DNA from: Sycobia sp. Sy_11 | Taxonomy: Eukaryota > Arthropoda > Insecta > Hymenoptera > Epichrysomallidae | NCBI GenBank assembly: GCA_018907035.1 | Contig: JACCIC010000002.1 | Location: forward strand, 6,815,001-6,879,000 | Length of the DNA stretch: 64,000 nucleotides | Direction: 5' to 3' | Shown here: one piece after another, positions 12,490 through 24,087 of the stretch | Layout: each line of letters starts with the position of its first letter | Position numbering within the stretch: the stretch's first letter is position 1 | Notes under the pieces: model-generated | The model's database searches: none | What the model saw: only the letters and a program-made list of their open reading frames with translations | Told to the model about the DNA's origin: nothing | Translations under genes and position numbers: made by a program

Positions 12490-14735
12490 TCTGGAATTTT
12501 TTGATTGCGTTAGAAAGGAGCGTCCGCTGGATTCGGGCGTGATTGTCGCTTCTCTTAGGCATAAGATTAATGATGACTTTGAAATGTAAATTAGAACGAT
12601 TAGATGGTAATCTGACACCGCTCATGGTACGACATTGTAATTAAAGGCAAGTACGTCTTAATTAAGGACATTTAAATAAATACATTTGAAAATTTCACTT
12701 TTTTTAATATATATATAAGTGAGGTTTGTAATATAATTTATACGTATATATACATTATACAATGGAAATTTCATTCAAATCTTCATTCTCTATAGTAAGT
12801 TTCCTTACATGACAGCAAGTTTGTTTTAAGCTTTATAAATTAAATTTTTCAAAGTCCAGAATGGATTAGGCGGCGAGTGAAAATCTTTTTAAAACAAACA
12901 GAGCAATTTCTACTTACTCTCTTATATGTATTACTTGATTTATATCTCTCTATAATACTCTTCAATCCTTAGAATATTCTTGACATTTTATATGCAGATG
13001 ATCGTCAAATTCAATTACCTTAATCTTGGTCATAGAAGGAAATAGTATTGCTATGTTAAAGATCGATCATTGAAGCCCTCGTCCTGGAAACGGATAGTGA
13101 TCAAAATGTGACAATCATGCTCGGTGCTTATAAAATAATTGCGACCTTGAAAAAAGGACATAATTTTAGTGCTAACCATCGAGCTTAGGGATATGTGCTT
13201 TCTTCCAATACTGTTGCTATACTTTGTATTTTATTGAACTCAAACATCATACATATTTTAAGCTGAGTAATAATTCTGTACAATTTATAGATATTGTTGG
13301 GAAACCTGTGAATAGTTATTGCTACCAAAATATGTTAGGTGACAATAGCTATAAACGTACTCCTCTGATATACATATAAATAAATGACAAGTATCTATGA
13401 CATTTGAGTCTGACGTTCTACCACAAATGGCATTATGTTGTCTAAACCACACGCGTAAATTATAATCTATTATGATCTATTATGTTAAATTAGCTCAAGT
13501 ATCATGAAACTTAATTCACTTAAGATGCATTATTCAACTACTTAGATATTCTTATTGAGTTGACTGTTGAATTAATTGAATTCGATAAAATATGATATCA
13601 GCGTTCGAATTTTGTAACGCGATAGGGATGTAAAAGTATATTAGTTCAAATTCGAATGCATTTGTACTTCGAAGCTGTGTTAGTATATGATTGGATATTT
13701 AACTGCAATTAGTTAAAGTTACAATTTGTAGAATTTCTAAAATGGATTCATTTGAATTTTTTTACATAAAAATGGTTTCTGTTTTAGAATTATATATCAA
13801 ATTTAAATGTACTAAGCTTACCTTTGAATAAATTTTAACATCACCTTTAGGATTGAAGTTAAACTCAAAATTTAATTAATTATTTAATAACGACTATGGC
13901 GTATGTCATTGTTGCATCTGATCTATATTTTAAGTTAAATAATCGTAGCGGTACTACGGAACTTTATGAATAATTTTTTAAATATAATTTCTGCACCATA
14001 AGTATCAAGTAACCTATAATCATATTAATTGGAATGCTGAAATTTGAAATACTATCCTTTTCTAATCATGCTTATTACAATCCTAGATCATAATTAAAAT
14101 GTTAAAATCCATGATTTCAACTTTATTTAAATTTGGTTCTCTCAAATGACTTCGATAATGCCGGATAATACCATAAACAAAGATTTTTATAATGCGGTTT
14201 TGTCCTAGTTAATGTGTCAAGCCTTTAAACAATGATGGCATATACTATACTAATAAATATAATATCACTGCTCACTGCGAGAAGCCATCTTCCTGATTAA
14301 AATTTTACGTAAATGAGTTTCTAAACTGAATGTCATTATTTATCTGTCACGAAATTATTATTTAAATAGAATTATTAGTACAAGTAGGAATATTAAAAAA
14401 ATAACTGATAATCGAGTCATATAATTGAAGCATATTTAATTCATTAATGTCATTTAACACCAACTGTGTTAATTAGCTAGCACAAGAAGAGATTTTCTTA
14501 TTTCATTCTCATTTTTTAAAACCAATTTAATATAAAAATATTTAAGTATACTTGACTTTCGTTCAATGTTTTTTTATAAAAATAACAACTAATAATAACT
14601 AATCATTTGTCCAAACACTGCATTTAGCTAATATTAATACACCAACTTATTATTTCCGAAATACAGCATTTTTACGAGACCTGATTATACAGTTCAACTG
14701 TAGGCTCGAGCATTTCCCCATTGTCAAAGCCTGCT
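12490..14735. other. Gene-free AT-rich stretch
   Basis: No recognisable coding frame or transposon ends. Confidence 0.55.
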
Positions 14736-14739
14736 TTAA

Positions 14740-15199
14740 ATGTAAAGGATGCCCTGAAAAATATTTTTGCCCCGAAAACGCGCATCATCACAATATCGCT
14801 CCCGATATGCAGTGCCCGAGTACAATGGGACGGCGAATCGAAAGCTATACTCTCCCGGGAAGCCGTAGCTCAAGTAAAAATTGTCGACCGATAAATTGTC
14901 ACCCCGCATTGGCACGTTTAAAACGTTTTCTCCGCGAGCGTCTGCAATGAAAACAAAAAGAAATAGCAACAACGCATAAAAGAGGATATTCCGAAAAAAG
15001 AGAAGGAGAAAAAGAAAAAGAAGTGGAAGCGGCCGAGTGAGAAACAGGTAGACTTGCAGCGACCGCGACGGGACGCATTGTGTTCACGAACAATGCCGCG
15101 CGCGGCAGCTTCGCCGACACAACGGCTGGCTCATCTTATCGGTTTTATTTTCCGCCTCGCCACAGCGGGGACGGTACTAGAGGCGCGCTTATTAATGGA

Positions 15200-15236
<37 letters not shown>

Positions 15237-15300
15237 GTGCAAAGGCGCTCGAAGGTATTTTAGGACTAGGGGCGAGATGCGGCTACACTGTATAACCATT
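14740..15300. other. CpG-rich patch with GA repeat
   Basis: GC-rich, CG-dense block that includes a purine-rich tract near 14995-15030. Open frames on both strands are short and unrecognised. It resembles the other patches in the left third of the window. Confidence 0.4.
15205..15232. repeat. (GA)n microsatellite
   Basis: Perfect GA run inside the CpG-rich patch. Confidence 0.9.
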
Positions 15301-16260
15301 GAAGATACGCGTGGTTGACAATCCATTCAACCCTTTGACACTGTCAATTATTTATGGAAACTTTTAAAATAGAGCCGGGATCAAGAATACTACAGCTGCA
15401 AACGAATCGGTGGGATAAATGTTTACTGTGATGAGCCTGCAAATGGTACCATTCCGAGTTAATATTGAACGAGGCCCGATTATAATAAAAGGAAATAAGG
15501 CAAATATCTGGAGATCTTTCCTAGCTCAGGTCAAATTGAATATTTGAAAAAATGTATAGATAAGTTTGATAAAATATGTTCACTTTCCTATTAAGCCACT
15601 GTATATAACATATAGAATATTCAAAGTATATTTTATATTTCAATTATAATACATTAAAAGTATGTTAAAAACAATTTTTTTTTCATACTTTCGACTGACA
15701 TATTAAAGGAATAGTGTTAATAATCATAATATCGTTTTTACAATAAATATTCTTTATGCTAATATTAATCGAGGCTCGGATTATTACTACCGTTTTTTAT
15801 GAGATGGTGAACTGCAATTTTTTCATGCATCAACGCAAAGCAATCGACACTCTGAATCGATGCAATTTATTTAAGCTTATTTACAGTGTATTTTTGAGAA
15901 AGAGAAAGACAAAGCGACGAATAGAAAGAAAGAGAAGAGATGTCTAGGATCTCAAAGTCAGAAGTTCCCTTGAATGCTTAGGGGAAATATTAGGGAGCTT
16001 TGAATTAGTATTTCAATCATTTAAGACCCTCGGAGGTGTCTCTGGTACTGTCAAAGTTATTTGTGAGAAAATAAAAACCAAATTTAACATCCAGTCGTAC
16101 TCTTTCAACTTCAACAATATAATTTTAAAAAGTCACCAAAGAGTATCACCAAAAGTATTCTTTCGTTGATGATTTAGGACTATTATATCCTTATCACCAC
16201 TATACTATGCTCGTTAAAGCCCGCATAAAGAGTATCATTTAAATAAATTTATAATGTTTT
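15301..16260. other. Gene-free AT-rich stretch
   Basis: No convincing gene. A short basic frame ending near 15947 has no recognisable motif. Confidence 0.5.
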
Positions 16261-16285
16261 GCACCCACGCAACGATGCATTATCA

Positions 16286-16390
16286 GAGTCGCACAGCCAT
16301 ACCTCGAGTGATCAGCAAAGTTAAGCAGCGCTCTCCACGACCGCTACTTGAATGAGTGACCACGTGAACGCTGCGGCTTGGATGTTGTTT
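16286..16390 (+). repeat. 5S rRNA-like sequence (pseudogene or 5S-headed SINE)
   Basis: About 100 bases resemble eukaryotic 5S rRNA in order. AGCCATACCTCGAGTGATCA matches the 5' half. AAGTTAAGCAGCG (about 16318-16330) matches the internal box A region. TACTTGAATGAGTGACC (16345-16361) is close to the box C consensus. The arm after it is altered and lacks the usual closing stem with the 5' end, so this is not an intact 5S gene. It is followed by a small hairpin-forming stretch near 16402-16436. A 5S-derived SINE is plausible, but no poly-A tail or target-site duplication was identified. Confidence 0.65.
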
Positions 16391-16439
16391 CGTCCTCCAC
16401 AATGTGAGCAAGAGCTGTCAAACTGACAAATTCTCACTG

Positions 16440-18645
16440 CCCGAGTTAACGAAATCTAGCACATGCAGAGAATTACAGCAGTTTTAATATACACTAACCA
16501 CTGAGAACCAAATTTTCCTAATAGTTATTAATCCTTCTGGCTTTGACCATGGGTTTTCCCCGTACAACAGACAAACCTCCGGGAAAGAGTGGAATGAAGA
16601 AGAGGGTTTACTTTCTACGCGGAGATAGGGTTATAGGAAATTCATGTATTAAACGAAATGTCAATATACGATTAATGGATACGCCTTATACACATGAAGC
16701 TGTATCAAAAAACTAAATGTTTTGATTAGAATGTTGTGTCCAAGTTGAATGAGTACCAGTGTGGATTTCTCTGTAAATCACTGATAGATCTCCCTTAAAA
16801 ATCCAACTGCAGATGGTCTATTGGTTTTATAAATATTCAAATTTCAGTTTTTAAATGTACTTAAAACGCCAGTATTCTGTTGCGACTACATATTGGAGCA
16901 GCTATCGAATTCGACTCCTTCCTTTTATCTTTTTTTTATCAATCCGGATATCATTATCCTTCTTAAGTTAAAAGCTATACTAAACAAAGCTCAAAATAAA
17001 TACTACGTAAATTGTTATGGACTGATTCTTTCGTGCAAAAGCCAATCATTCTAAACCGTTCTTGGCCAGTTTTTGCTAGTCAATCTTACTGGTCTCGCCA
17101 AAAAAACATGTTCAAATCCTATTTGATTAATTGTGAGATTTTAGATTGCATCAGATAACACTAAATATGACACGACAATAATGCCACATTTCCCTACTTC
17201 CTAATGAATTCATATTTCTTCGGCATTTGTTATACTTAATTGAAAATAATATTCAGTTAGTGTTAATAAATATTAAAATATTAATTTTATAAATGTTTTA
17301 ATAAATATTAAAAGACGAATCTATTATTAAGATTTTTATTTATAATTAAAAAAATTTTAAAAGAGCCTAGTCGAAAGATGCCATGATTTTTATTAAACAA
17401 ATTCGAGAACATGGACCAATCTGCCAAATTTTTACAAGAACCTATGTTAAATTAAAATCACTATAACGTTTTTAACATTCTATAAACCCTTCTGGAATTA
17501 TTCGTAGATTAAGATCCTTTTTATTAATAAAATATCAAACTTTGAAGAACTTAAGAGTATTTTCATTAAACTGTAATACATTTTTAGTGTTATCTCGATT
17601 TTAGACAGACTTTGTTAATTTGAACATTATATTTTTGTCCATGTAGATTGTTTTTATCGTGGCATGTACTCATATAAAACAGATAACTTACGATTAATAA
17701 GAAAGTAGTAGGAAAGTATTCTAATCTATTTTGATGTTTAAAAAATTATAATTTTAATCAAATTTTTTTGAGTAATAAATATTCATAATATTTTTTCTTG
17801 AACTAACTTATTCTCTTGTATAATATTCTAAAATTAAATTAGCTAAATCAATTACACGACGTTTTTTCAATACAATTGCTAAACGAATTAATTCATTGCA
17901 AAATTGGGAATAAATTATAAAAAATGCAAATTGTATATTAAAAAAGTATCGGTGAAAAATTTCTGTTTGATTACTTTGATTACGAATTAAAGATGATTAA
18001 AGTTTTCAATGAGTTCATCTCTTTTTGTCAATTTTTGTCCTTGTGTAATAACTGAAAATACATGACAATACTTGTGTCTATTCAGAAACAAAGACAGATG
18101 CGTTTTCTATTTTAAAAGTTCAGCTATTGTTTGGTAAGTGTTGGAACAGTACTTGTTGAATTGTAAGAAGTAACGTTAAATTTCAACTAATAGATATAAA
18201 TTTAATGTATTCAAATATGATTGTAAAGTATTACGAGTAATCTTGATAAAATGCATTCTCGGAATTATAACAGTAATAGTAATTCTGGAAATTTTTTCTT
18301 TTAAATTTTTTGTCATATGTGGCAGTGGATATAATAATACAATAGAAGAAACAACATTTAATCCAAAATGAAATATTTAACTTCATTCAGATTATTAAAT
18401 TACTCATTTTAGTTTGCTCTAATATTTCGGTATACCTATTCTTATTTCCATAATACATTAATTGATAATGTGAGAGTTTTCTGTTATTTCAAAAGATGGT
18501 CCACTAATGTTTTTTTCTTATACTGCGCAATCGTAGTTTTTTACTTCAATTATTAATTTCTTTATTTCAAGCTATTCGTAGAAATTCAATCAACAAATTC
18601 GACAACCATAATGGTTTTATCCAGATTTTATTTATCTTACTGAAT
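16440..18645. other. Gene-free AT-rich stretch
   Basis: No coding frame was recognised. The first 250 bases may belong to the 5S-like element, but I cannot place its 3' boundary. Confidence 0.5.
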
Positions 18646-18877
18646 AAATTACGATTTCAGAGGCCTACGATTGCTCGATCGCTAGAGCGAAGGACTAGTA
18701 ACTTGGTGAACCGAGTTCAAATCCCGGTCTCGACCGATTGACACAAATACCGCTGTAACAATTTACATGTTTTTTTTTTTACAAACACATCGTAGACCTC
18801 CGTCGCTGATTATCACCAGTATTTGGAAGCATAAATAAAGCGACGTTAAATAACATAAAAAAAAAATTACGATTTCA
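18646..18877 (+). mobile_element. Full-length tRNA-derived SINE with 14-bp target-site duplications
   Basis: The body is 18660-18863. The head is tRNA-like, with a B-box-like GAGTTCAAATCCCGG near 18713 and a degenerate A-box region near 18673. The unique 3' part is shared with the truncated copy at 4708-4810, and the tail is poly-A. Perfect direct repeats AAATTACGATTTCA flank it at 18646-18659 and 18864-18877. The head no longer folds as a convincing cloverleaf, so I do not call a tRNA gene. Confidence 0.88.
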
Positions 18878-19200
18878 TCGAATGATTAGTATTACGTCCT
18901 GCTGCACTTTACTGAAGGTAAATACTTTTTTTCTTCAACAATAATTTATCTCAGATATCTATGGGATATCTACCTTTGTTTCATATTTCGAAAATAAATT
19001 GAACATGCAAAATCGTCCAAACGTAAACACATGTTCCACTTTACTTCGAAAATCTCTGTACCCTCCATGACTGCAGGATAGTAAGAAGAAGTTGAGAAAA
19101 GTAGATCAAAAATGCAGCCAGCCTTATAACAATCGCTGTATCTCCACATATAAGTTGAAATTCATCAGCAGAGAAGACATTGATGCGAGTATTATTCGTA
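18878..19200. other. Gene-free stretch
   Basis: Nothing recognised between the SINE and the GC-richer promoter-like region. Confidence 0.5.
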
Positions 19201-19347
19201 CAACTAATTTACTTGCTTGTGACCCGCGGGCTCGTCTGCCCTGCGCTCAACTCCGCCGACTGCCTTAAGCGACCAAGTGCGAAGTTTACGTGTACTATGT
19301 ACGTGGAAACTCTCGCACGGGCCTGTCAATAGCACGAGCTGAGGAAG

Positions 19348-19376
19348 TATTTATATAGGACAAGCTTGATCTCAGT
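19348..19376 (+). promoter_or_regulatory. Candidate core promoter: TATA box plus initiator
   Basis: TATTTATATA (19348-19357) is followed, with about 25 bases to the A, by CTCAGTATT at 19371-19379, which contains the arthropod initiator TCAGT (A at 19374). The upstream 150 bases are GC-richer than the surroundings. The spacing is right for RNA polymerase II initiation. It is supported by sequence match only. Confidence 0.4.
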
Positions 19377-19391
19377 ATTTGTCTGGTGCAC

Positions 19392-19556
19392 ATGTTCGGC
19401 CGTCGCAGTCTTGTAGAGAGGCTGCTTATTCAAAGCAGGCGAAAAAAGTTGGATAAAGAACGATGCTTCATTTTGCTCTGTGCGTTTCAATTCATTGACT
19501 TTCTATGTCTTCTGGTTGTGTATGGTTTAGATCGGAGAAACAGTACTTTCGATTAG
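19392..19556 (+). CDS. Candidate small membrane protein, 54 codons
   Basis: This ATG lies 18 bases downstream of the predicted initiator and opens a 54-codon frame ending at TAG. Residues 1-24 are strongly basic (several Arg/Lys). Residues 25-46 form one hydrophobic segment (CFILLCAFQFIDFLCLLVVYGL region), as expected for a single-pass N-in membrane peptide. No family is recognised. It could instead be the start of a longer multi-exon gene or a chance frame; its position just after the TATA/initiator pair is the main support. Confidence 0.28.
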   Translation: MFGRRSLVERLLIQSRRKKLDKERCFILLCAFQFIDFLCLLVVYGLDRRNSTFD

Positions 19557-19658
19557 AAAGATATTGAATGTGGATCTATCGCTTTTATCGCTTTAGGAGT
19601 TATCGATTTGATATTGAGAATCAATATGTCTTTAGTTAAACAATCTTCTTTGGTAAAC

Positions 19659-19662
<4 letters not shown>

Positions 19663-19714
<52 letters not shown>
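19663..19714. repeat. (TA)n microsatellite
   Basis: Long TA run with a single TG interruption near its end. Confidence 0.95.
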
Positions 19715-20091
19715 CAATAGACATCCAGAAACAGCTGAATATATGAAAAAAAAGATAAAGTTGCGACATTATTACGATTATTTTATATATACTCGCAAAT
19801 TTCTATACTAAAAATTTTATAAGTAGAAAAATATTGAAATGAACATGACCAGTTCAGTTATTTTTGAAAATTATATAAGATTGGTATAAGACATTTAACG
19901 AAACTGTTTGCAATGAAACTAAAAACAATAATCTTTGTAATACTAAAAACAATAATCTAATACTGTGATAATTACAAATTTTATTATATTAAAAATAATA
20001 TATTTAAAGTTTATCATAGAGTTATTATAAACAAAGGATAATTTAAACAAAATTAATCAATCAGAATCATACGTATTCAAGAAAATACATT
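19715..20091. other. AT-rich 3' flank of gene 1
   Basis: No gene seen. It lies downstream of the minus-strand gene 1. Confidence 0.5.
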
Positions 20092-20097
20092 TTTATT
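20092..20097 (-). terminator. Candidate polyadenylation signal of gene 1
   Basis: AATAAA on the minus strand, about 105 bases after the gene 1 stop codon. It is the first canonical hexamer I found in a suitable position. Confidence 0.4.
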
Positions 20098-20202
20098 TAA
20101 AAAATATAACATTTTAGTTTTTAATTTACTAGCTATCTATGGTAACTGAATATCTGAAGTTATATAAATAGTTATCCATCCATTTAAGAGCACAAATAAA
20201 CT

Positions 20203-22978
20203 TTACGTCGATTGAATATATTTACCATAGACATCGAGCTTAAATTTTATGCGTGAAAATCTTTGGCTCTTGAATCTTAATACTAACAAACTTCTTCCTA
20301 TCCCACCCATAACGATAGACACACTTCCACCCTTTCCTTTTTTCATTTTTTGTATTATCGAAATATGGGTAATGATCAAGTTTTCAGGCAAAAAGAAATT
20401 TCTAATCTTGATCGCTTTCTTTCCGTTTATTTTTACTGACCTTTGAATAGTTAAATCGATTATATGTTCGTCGCCCTTACTTATTTTACCAAGTACGATA
20501 TCACCTCGTGTTGGCTGATTGAATAGTCGATTAATCACCGTTCTATTAGCCATTGTTTCATCCACAACTCCAGCAATATTGTTCGGCATTTGATCATTAT
20601 AATTATTCAATCGGTTATTAATAGCCACTGTATCGTTATTATTTGCCATTACAACATCCTCCTCAGTGATTTCATTAGAATTGATATTCAACCCATTAAA
20701 ATTATTGATGATTATATTAGGATCATCAGGGATGCTATTAAAACTATCATTCATTGCATGAAAGTTAGTAGTTTCGATACTAATCCGTGATGAACCGAAG
20801 TCCATACTTTCTACTGGAACATGTTCCATTTTCTGTTCTGCTGGATCATTTCTATGAAGAGGAGGAGTAATTCCACGAAGTCTATCATTATGGTCATTGC
20901 AGTTATTATTCCCAGTACTAGTTTGTGACGAACTCAAATCAGTACTTTCTGCTTGAACATGTTCCACTTGTCCATCTAAGAAGCTACTTTCATCGATGTT
21001 GTTAGCGATTCCATGAAAACCATCATCGTTTCCATTCAAGTTATCAATCTTGATACTAGCTCGTTGCGAAGTATAGTCAGTACTTTCTACTCGGATATCT
21101 TCCACTTTTATTGCTGAGGGATCGCGTACATCATAATGATCACAGATCCCATTAGAACTATCATCGTTCCTATTTAAATGATGGACTTCGATACTAGCTT
21201 GTTGCGAAATGTAATCAGTACTTTCTACATGGATATTGTCTACTTTTATTTGTGAGGTGTTACTGTCATCATAATTATCCTGGATTCCATTAAAACTATC
21301 ATCATTTCCATTTAAGTTATTAACCTCGATACTAGCTTCTTGCGAAGCATAATCAGTATTTTCCACTTGTACATCCTCTACTTTTATTTCCGAGGGGTCA
21401 CTTCCGTCATAATGATTGTGGATTCCATTAAAACTATCATCCTTTCCATTTAAATTATTATCATCAATACTAGGTCGTGGTGAAATGAAACGAGTATTTT
21501 CCACTTGTACATCTTCTACTTTTATTTCTGAGGCATTACTTGCATCATAATGATTGTGGATCCCATTAGAACTATCTTCGTTTTCATTGAAGTTGTTAAC
21601 TTCGATACTAGCTTGTTGCGAAGTATAATCAGTATTTTCTACTTGAATATCTTCCACTTTTATTTCTGAGGGATCGCTTCCAGCATAATGGTCGTAGACC
21701 CCATTAAAATTGTCATCGTTTTCATTTAAGTTATTAACCTCGATATTAGCTTGTTGCGAAGCATAATCAGTATTGTCCACTTCTACATCCTCTACTTTTA
21801 TTTGTGAGATGTTACTGTCATCATAATTATCCTGGATTCCATTAAAACTATCATCATTTCCATTTAAGTTATTAACCTCGATATTAGCTTGTTGCGAAGC
21901 ATAATCAGTATTGTCCACTTGTACATCCTCTACTTTTATTTCTGAGGGGTCACTTCCATCATAATGATTGTGGATTCCATTAAAACTATCATCCTTTCCA
22001 TTTAAATTATTATCATCAATACTAGGTCGTGGTGAAATGAAACGAGTATTTTCCACTTGTACATCTTCTACTTTTATTTCTGAGGCATTACTTACATCAT
22101 AATGATTGTGGTTCCCATTAAAACTATCTTCGTTTATATTTAAGTTATCAACTTCGGCACTAGCTTGTTGCGAAGTATAATCAGTATTTTCTACTTGGAT
22201 ATCTTCCACTTTTATTTCTGAGGGGTCACTTCCATCATAATGATTGTGGATCGGATTAAAACTATCATCCTTTCCATTCAAATTATTACCATCGATACTA
22301 GGTTGTGGTGAACTGAAACGAGTATTTTCCACTTGTACATCTTCTACTTTTATTTCTGAGGCATTACTTGCATCATAATGATTGTAGATCCCATTAAAAC
22401 TATCTTCGTTTGCATTTAAGTTATCAACTTCGGCACTAGCTTGTTGCGAAGTATAATCAGTATTTTCTACTCGGATATTTTCGACTTTTATTTCTGAGGG
22501 ATCACTTCCATCATAATGACCGTAGACTCCATTAAAATTGTGATCGTTTTCATTTAACTTATTAACTTCGATACTAGGTCGTGGTGAACTGAAACGAGTA
22601 TTTTCCACTTGGATCAGTCCCACCGTGTGTTCTGAGGGTTGACTTCCATTAAGGTGATCTGGTATTGCTTGAAAACTATCATCGATCTCATTTAAGTTAT
22701 TGGCCTCAATACTAGGTTGTGACGAACTAAAATCAGTATTTCCTGCTTGGAAATGTTCCAATTTTTTTTCTGGTGGGTTATTTCCGGACAAACTACTTGT
22801 AGAACCAAATGAATTGCTATGATCTGCAGGGGCACCTTCAAAATCTTCTTCTGAGGAATCTGAATCATTGGATGGAATAAACTGAATATTTTCATCCAAA
22901 TTTGCATTTATTTCTGGCTCTATCTCATTGTTCTGGCTAGTTTCTTCTCTGATAATTCTTGGGTAATAAGCGGGTGTA
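20203..22978 (-). CDS. Gene 1 exon 2: 46-residue repeats plus second MBF2-like domain
   Basis: The exon opens at the acceptor TTTTGTAG|T (exon base 22978), in phase with the donor at 24087, and runs to a TAA at 20205-20203. It codes for about 925 of the 1117 residues predicted for the joined gene. After a Ser/Asp/Glu-rich start (NDSDSSEEDF) come about fifteen 46-residue tandem repeats (22749-20680). The last 100 or so residues form the second domain, with ITHISIIQ, SIVMGGIGRSLLVLRFKS and IKFKLDVYGK. These resemble the insect MBF2 family (named after a silk moth co-activator; most insect members carry signal peptides). Without exon 1 this frame has no natural ATG near its start. The repeats are Asn/Asp/Glu/Ser-rich and probably disordered. 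The function is unknown. Confidence 0.87.
20680..22749 (-). repeat. Coding tandem repeat, about 15 units of 138 bp
   Basis: The 46-codon units keep a common frame. The typical order is VENT(D/R)(Y/F), a Ser/Gln segment, NNLN, DSFNGI, (H/N)YD and SEIKVED. Units 2-12 are well conserved; units 1 and 13-15 are more diverged, as expected for array edges. Units 6 (about 22059-21922) and 10 (about 21507-21370) encode identical peptides. Confidence 0.93.
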
Positions 22979-24087
22979 CTACAAAATTAGATTTCAATGA
23001 GAAAATTAATATATACATCACGTTAAAATGTACTTTGTACACAATCATAGTACAGTAAAATATTATTCTTTGTTGTTTATAATGATGTCATAAAAAAATT
23101 AAAAATCATAAACGTACTACGTTTGTAACATACTTCACACAAATGAATAAACGTGAGTTTTACATCAATATATAAGTTAATAATTTTACAAAGTAATTAG
23201 TATTATAAAATTGTACATAACAACACGATAACGATATTATTTATCTGTGTAAATAAAAACATTTTTCATGTGTACAGAAAAATTTAGAAAATAGTTGATA
23301 CATTATTAGTCAAGAAGCTCTATATAAATAGTGTAATAATATGAATAATAATATCATTTCAAAAATATAGAATTTCTCTATAGAATAATCTCTCCATAAA
23401 ATTTTCTTTTGCATTTTCTTAGAGTATATAATTTATACAATAATTTAATCAAAATGTTTTAATCTATTTCAAATGTCAAGAAAGGAATGGCAAACGTCTA
23501 ATAAGCAGAAAAAGCATTAAACATGTAAATAAATTTTTCTTAAAAAGTATATTTCACAACTCCCATTATATTACTTCAAAATTTGTACAATCTAATGCAA
23601 ACACGTCATTTATATTATATACAAAATCAAATCAACTAATTTCTCAATTTACATTACGTAGATATAATCAAAAATTAAAATTATTGTTAAACTTTTCAAT
23701 TAGTATTAATGAATATTTTTTTTGAACAATCAAGGACTATTTTAAAAATTAGCAATTGATCTCGTGAAAGGAAGATTTTGTTTATGCCAAATTTCAGCAT
23801 TTGTGTTCAAAATGTGCCCACTTTGCCAAATTTTTTATAATTATCAAAAAAGAATTTTATTCTTTTAAATGTTGTTATTTCTTATTTCACACGTTTTAAA
23901 AGACGGAATCACTGTAGTAGTTGGGAAAAATGCTCTTTTTTATTGTTCTAGTAATTAAAAAATTTATCCTTATAAGTTATGTATTTTTTACAAATTTTAA
24001 TGGAAAAAATTAGTACATTTATTTCAATTATACATAAAGACGCGCCGGCATATCTACCCCATTAAAAAAAATTATTTTCATTCTTAC
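22979..24087 (-). other. Gene 1 intron
   Basis: GT...AG intron of 1109 bp, AT-rich, with no other gene seen. It starts GTAAGAATG and ends TTTTGTAG. Confidence 0.8.

Noticed and set aside
18660..18740. A functional tRNA gene
   Set aside because: Only a B-box-like segment is clear, no complete cloverleaf forms, and the sequence continues into a repeated 3' body with a poly-A tail and target duplications.
20249..20790. Plus-strand frames inside gene 1 exon 2
   Set aside because: They are antisense shadows of the Asn/Asp-rich coding repeats and the domain.
20680..22749. Regular 138-bp repeats as a satellite or CRISPR-like array
   Set aside because: The repeats keep one open frame throughout, have no unique spacers, and lie within an exon of a eukaryotic gene.
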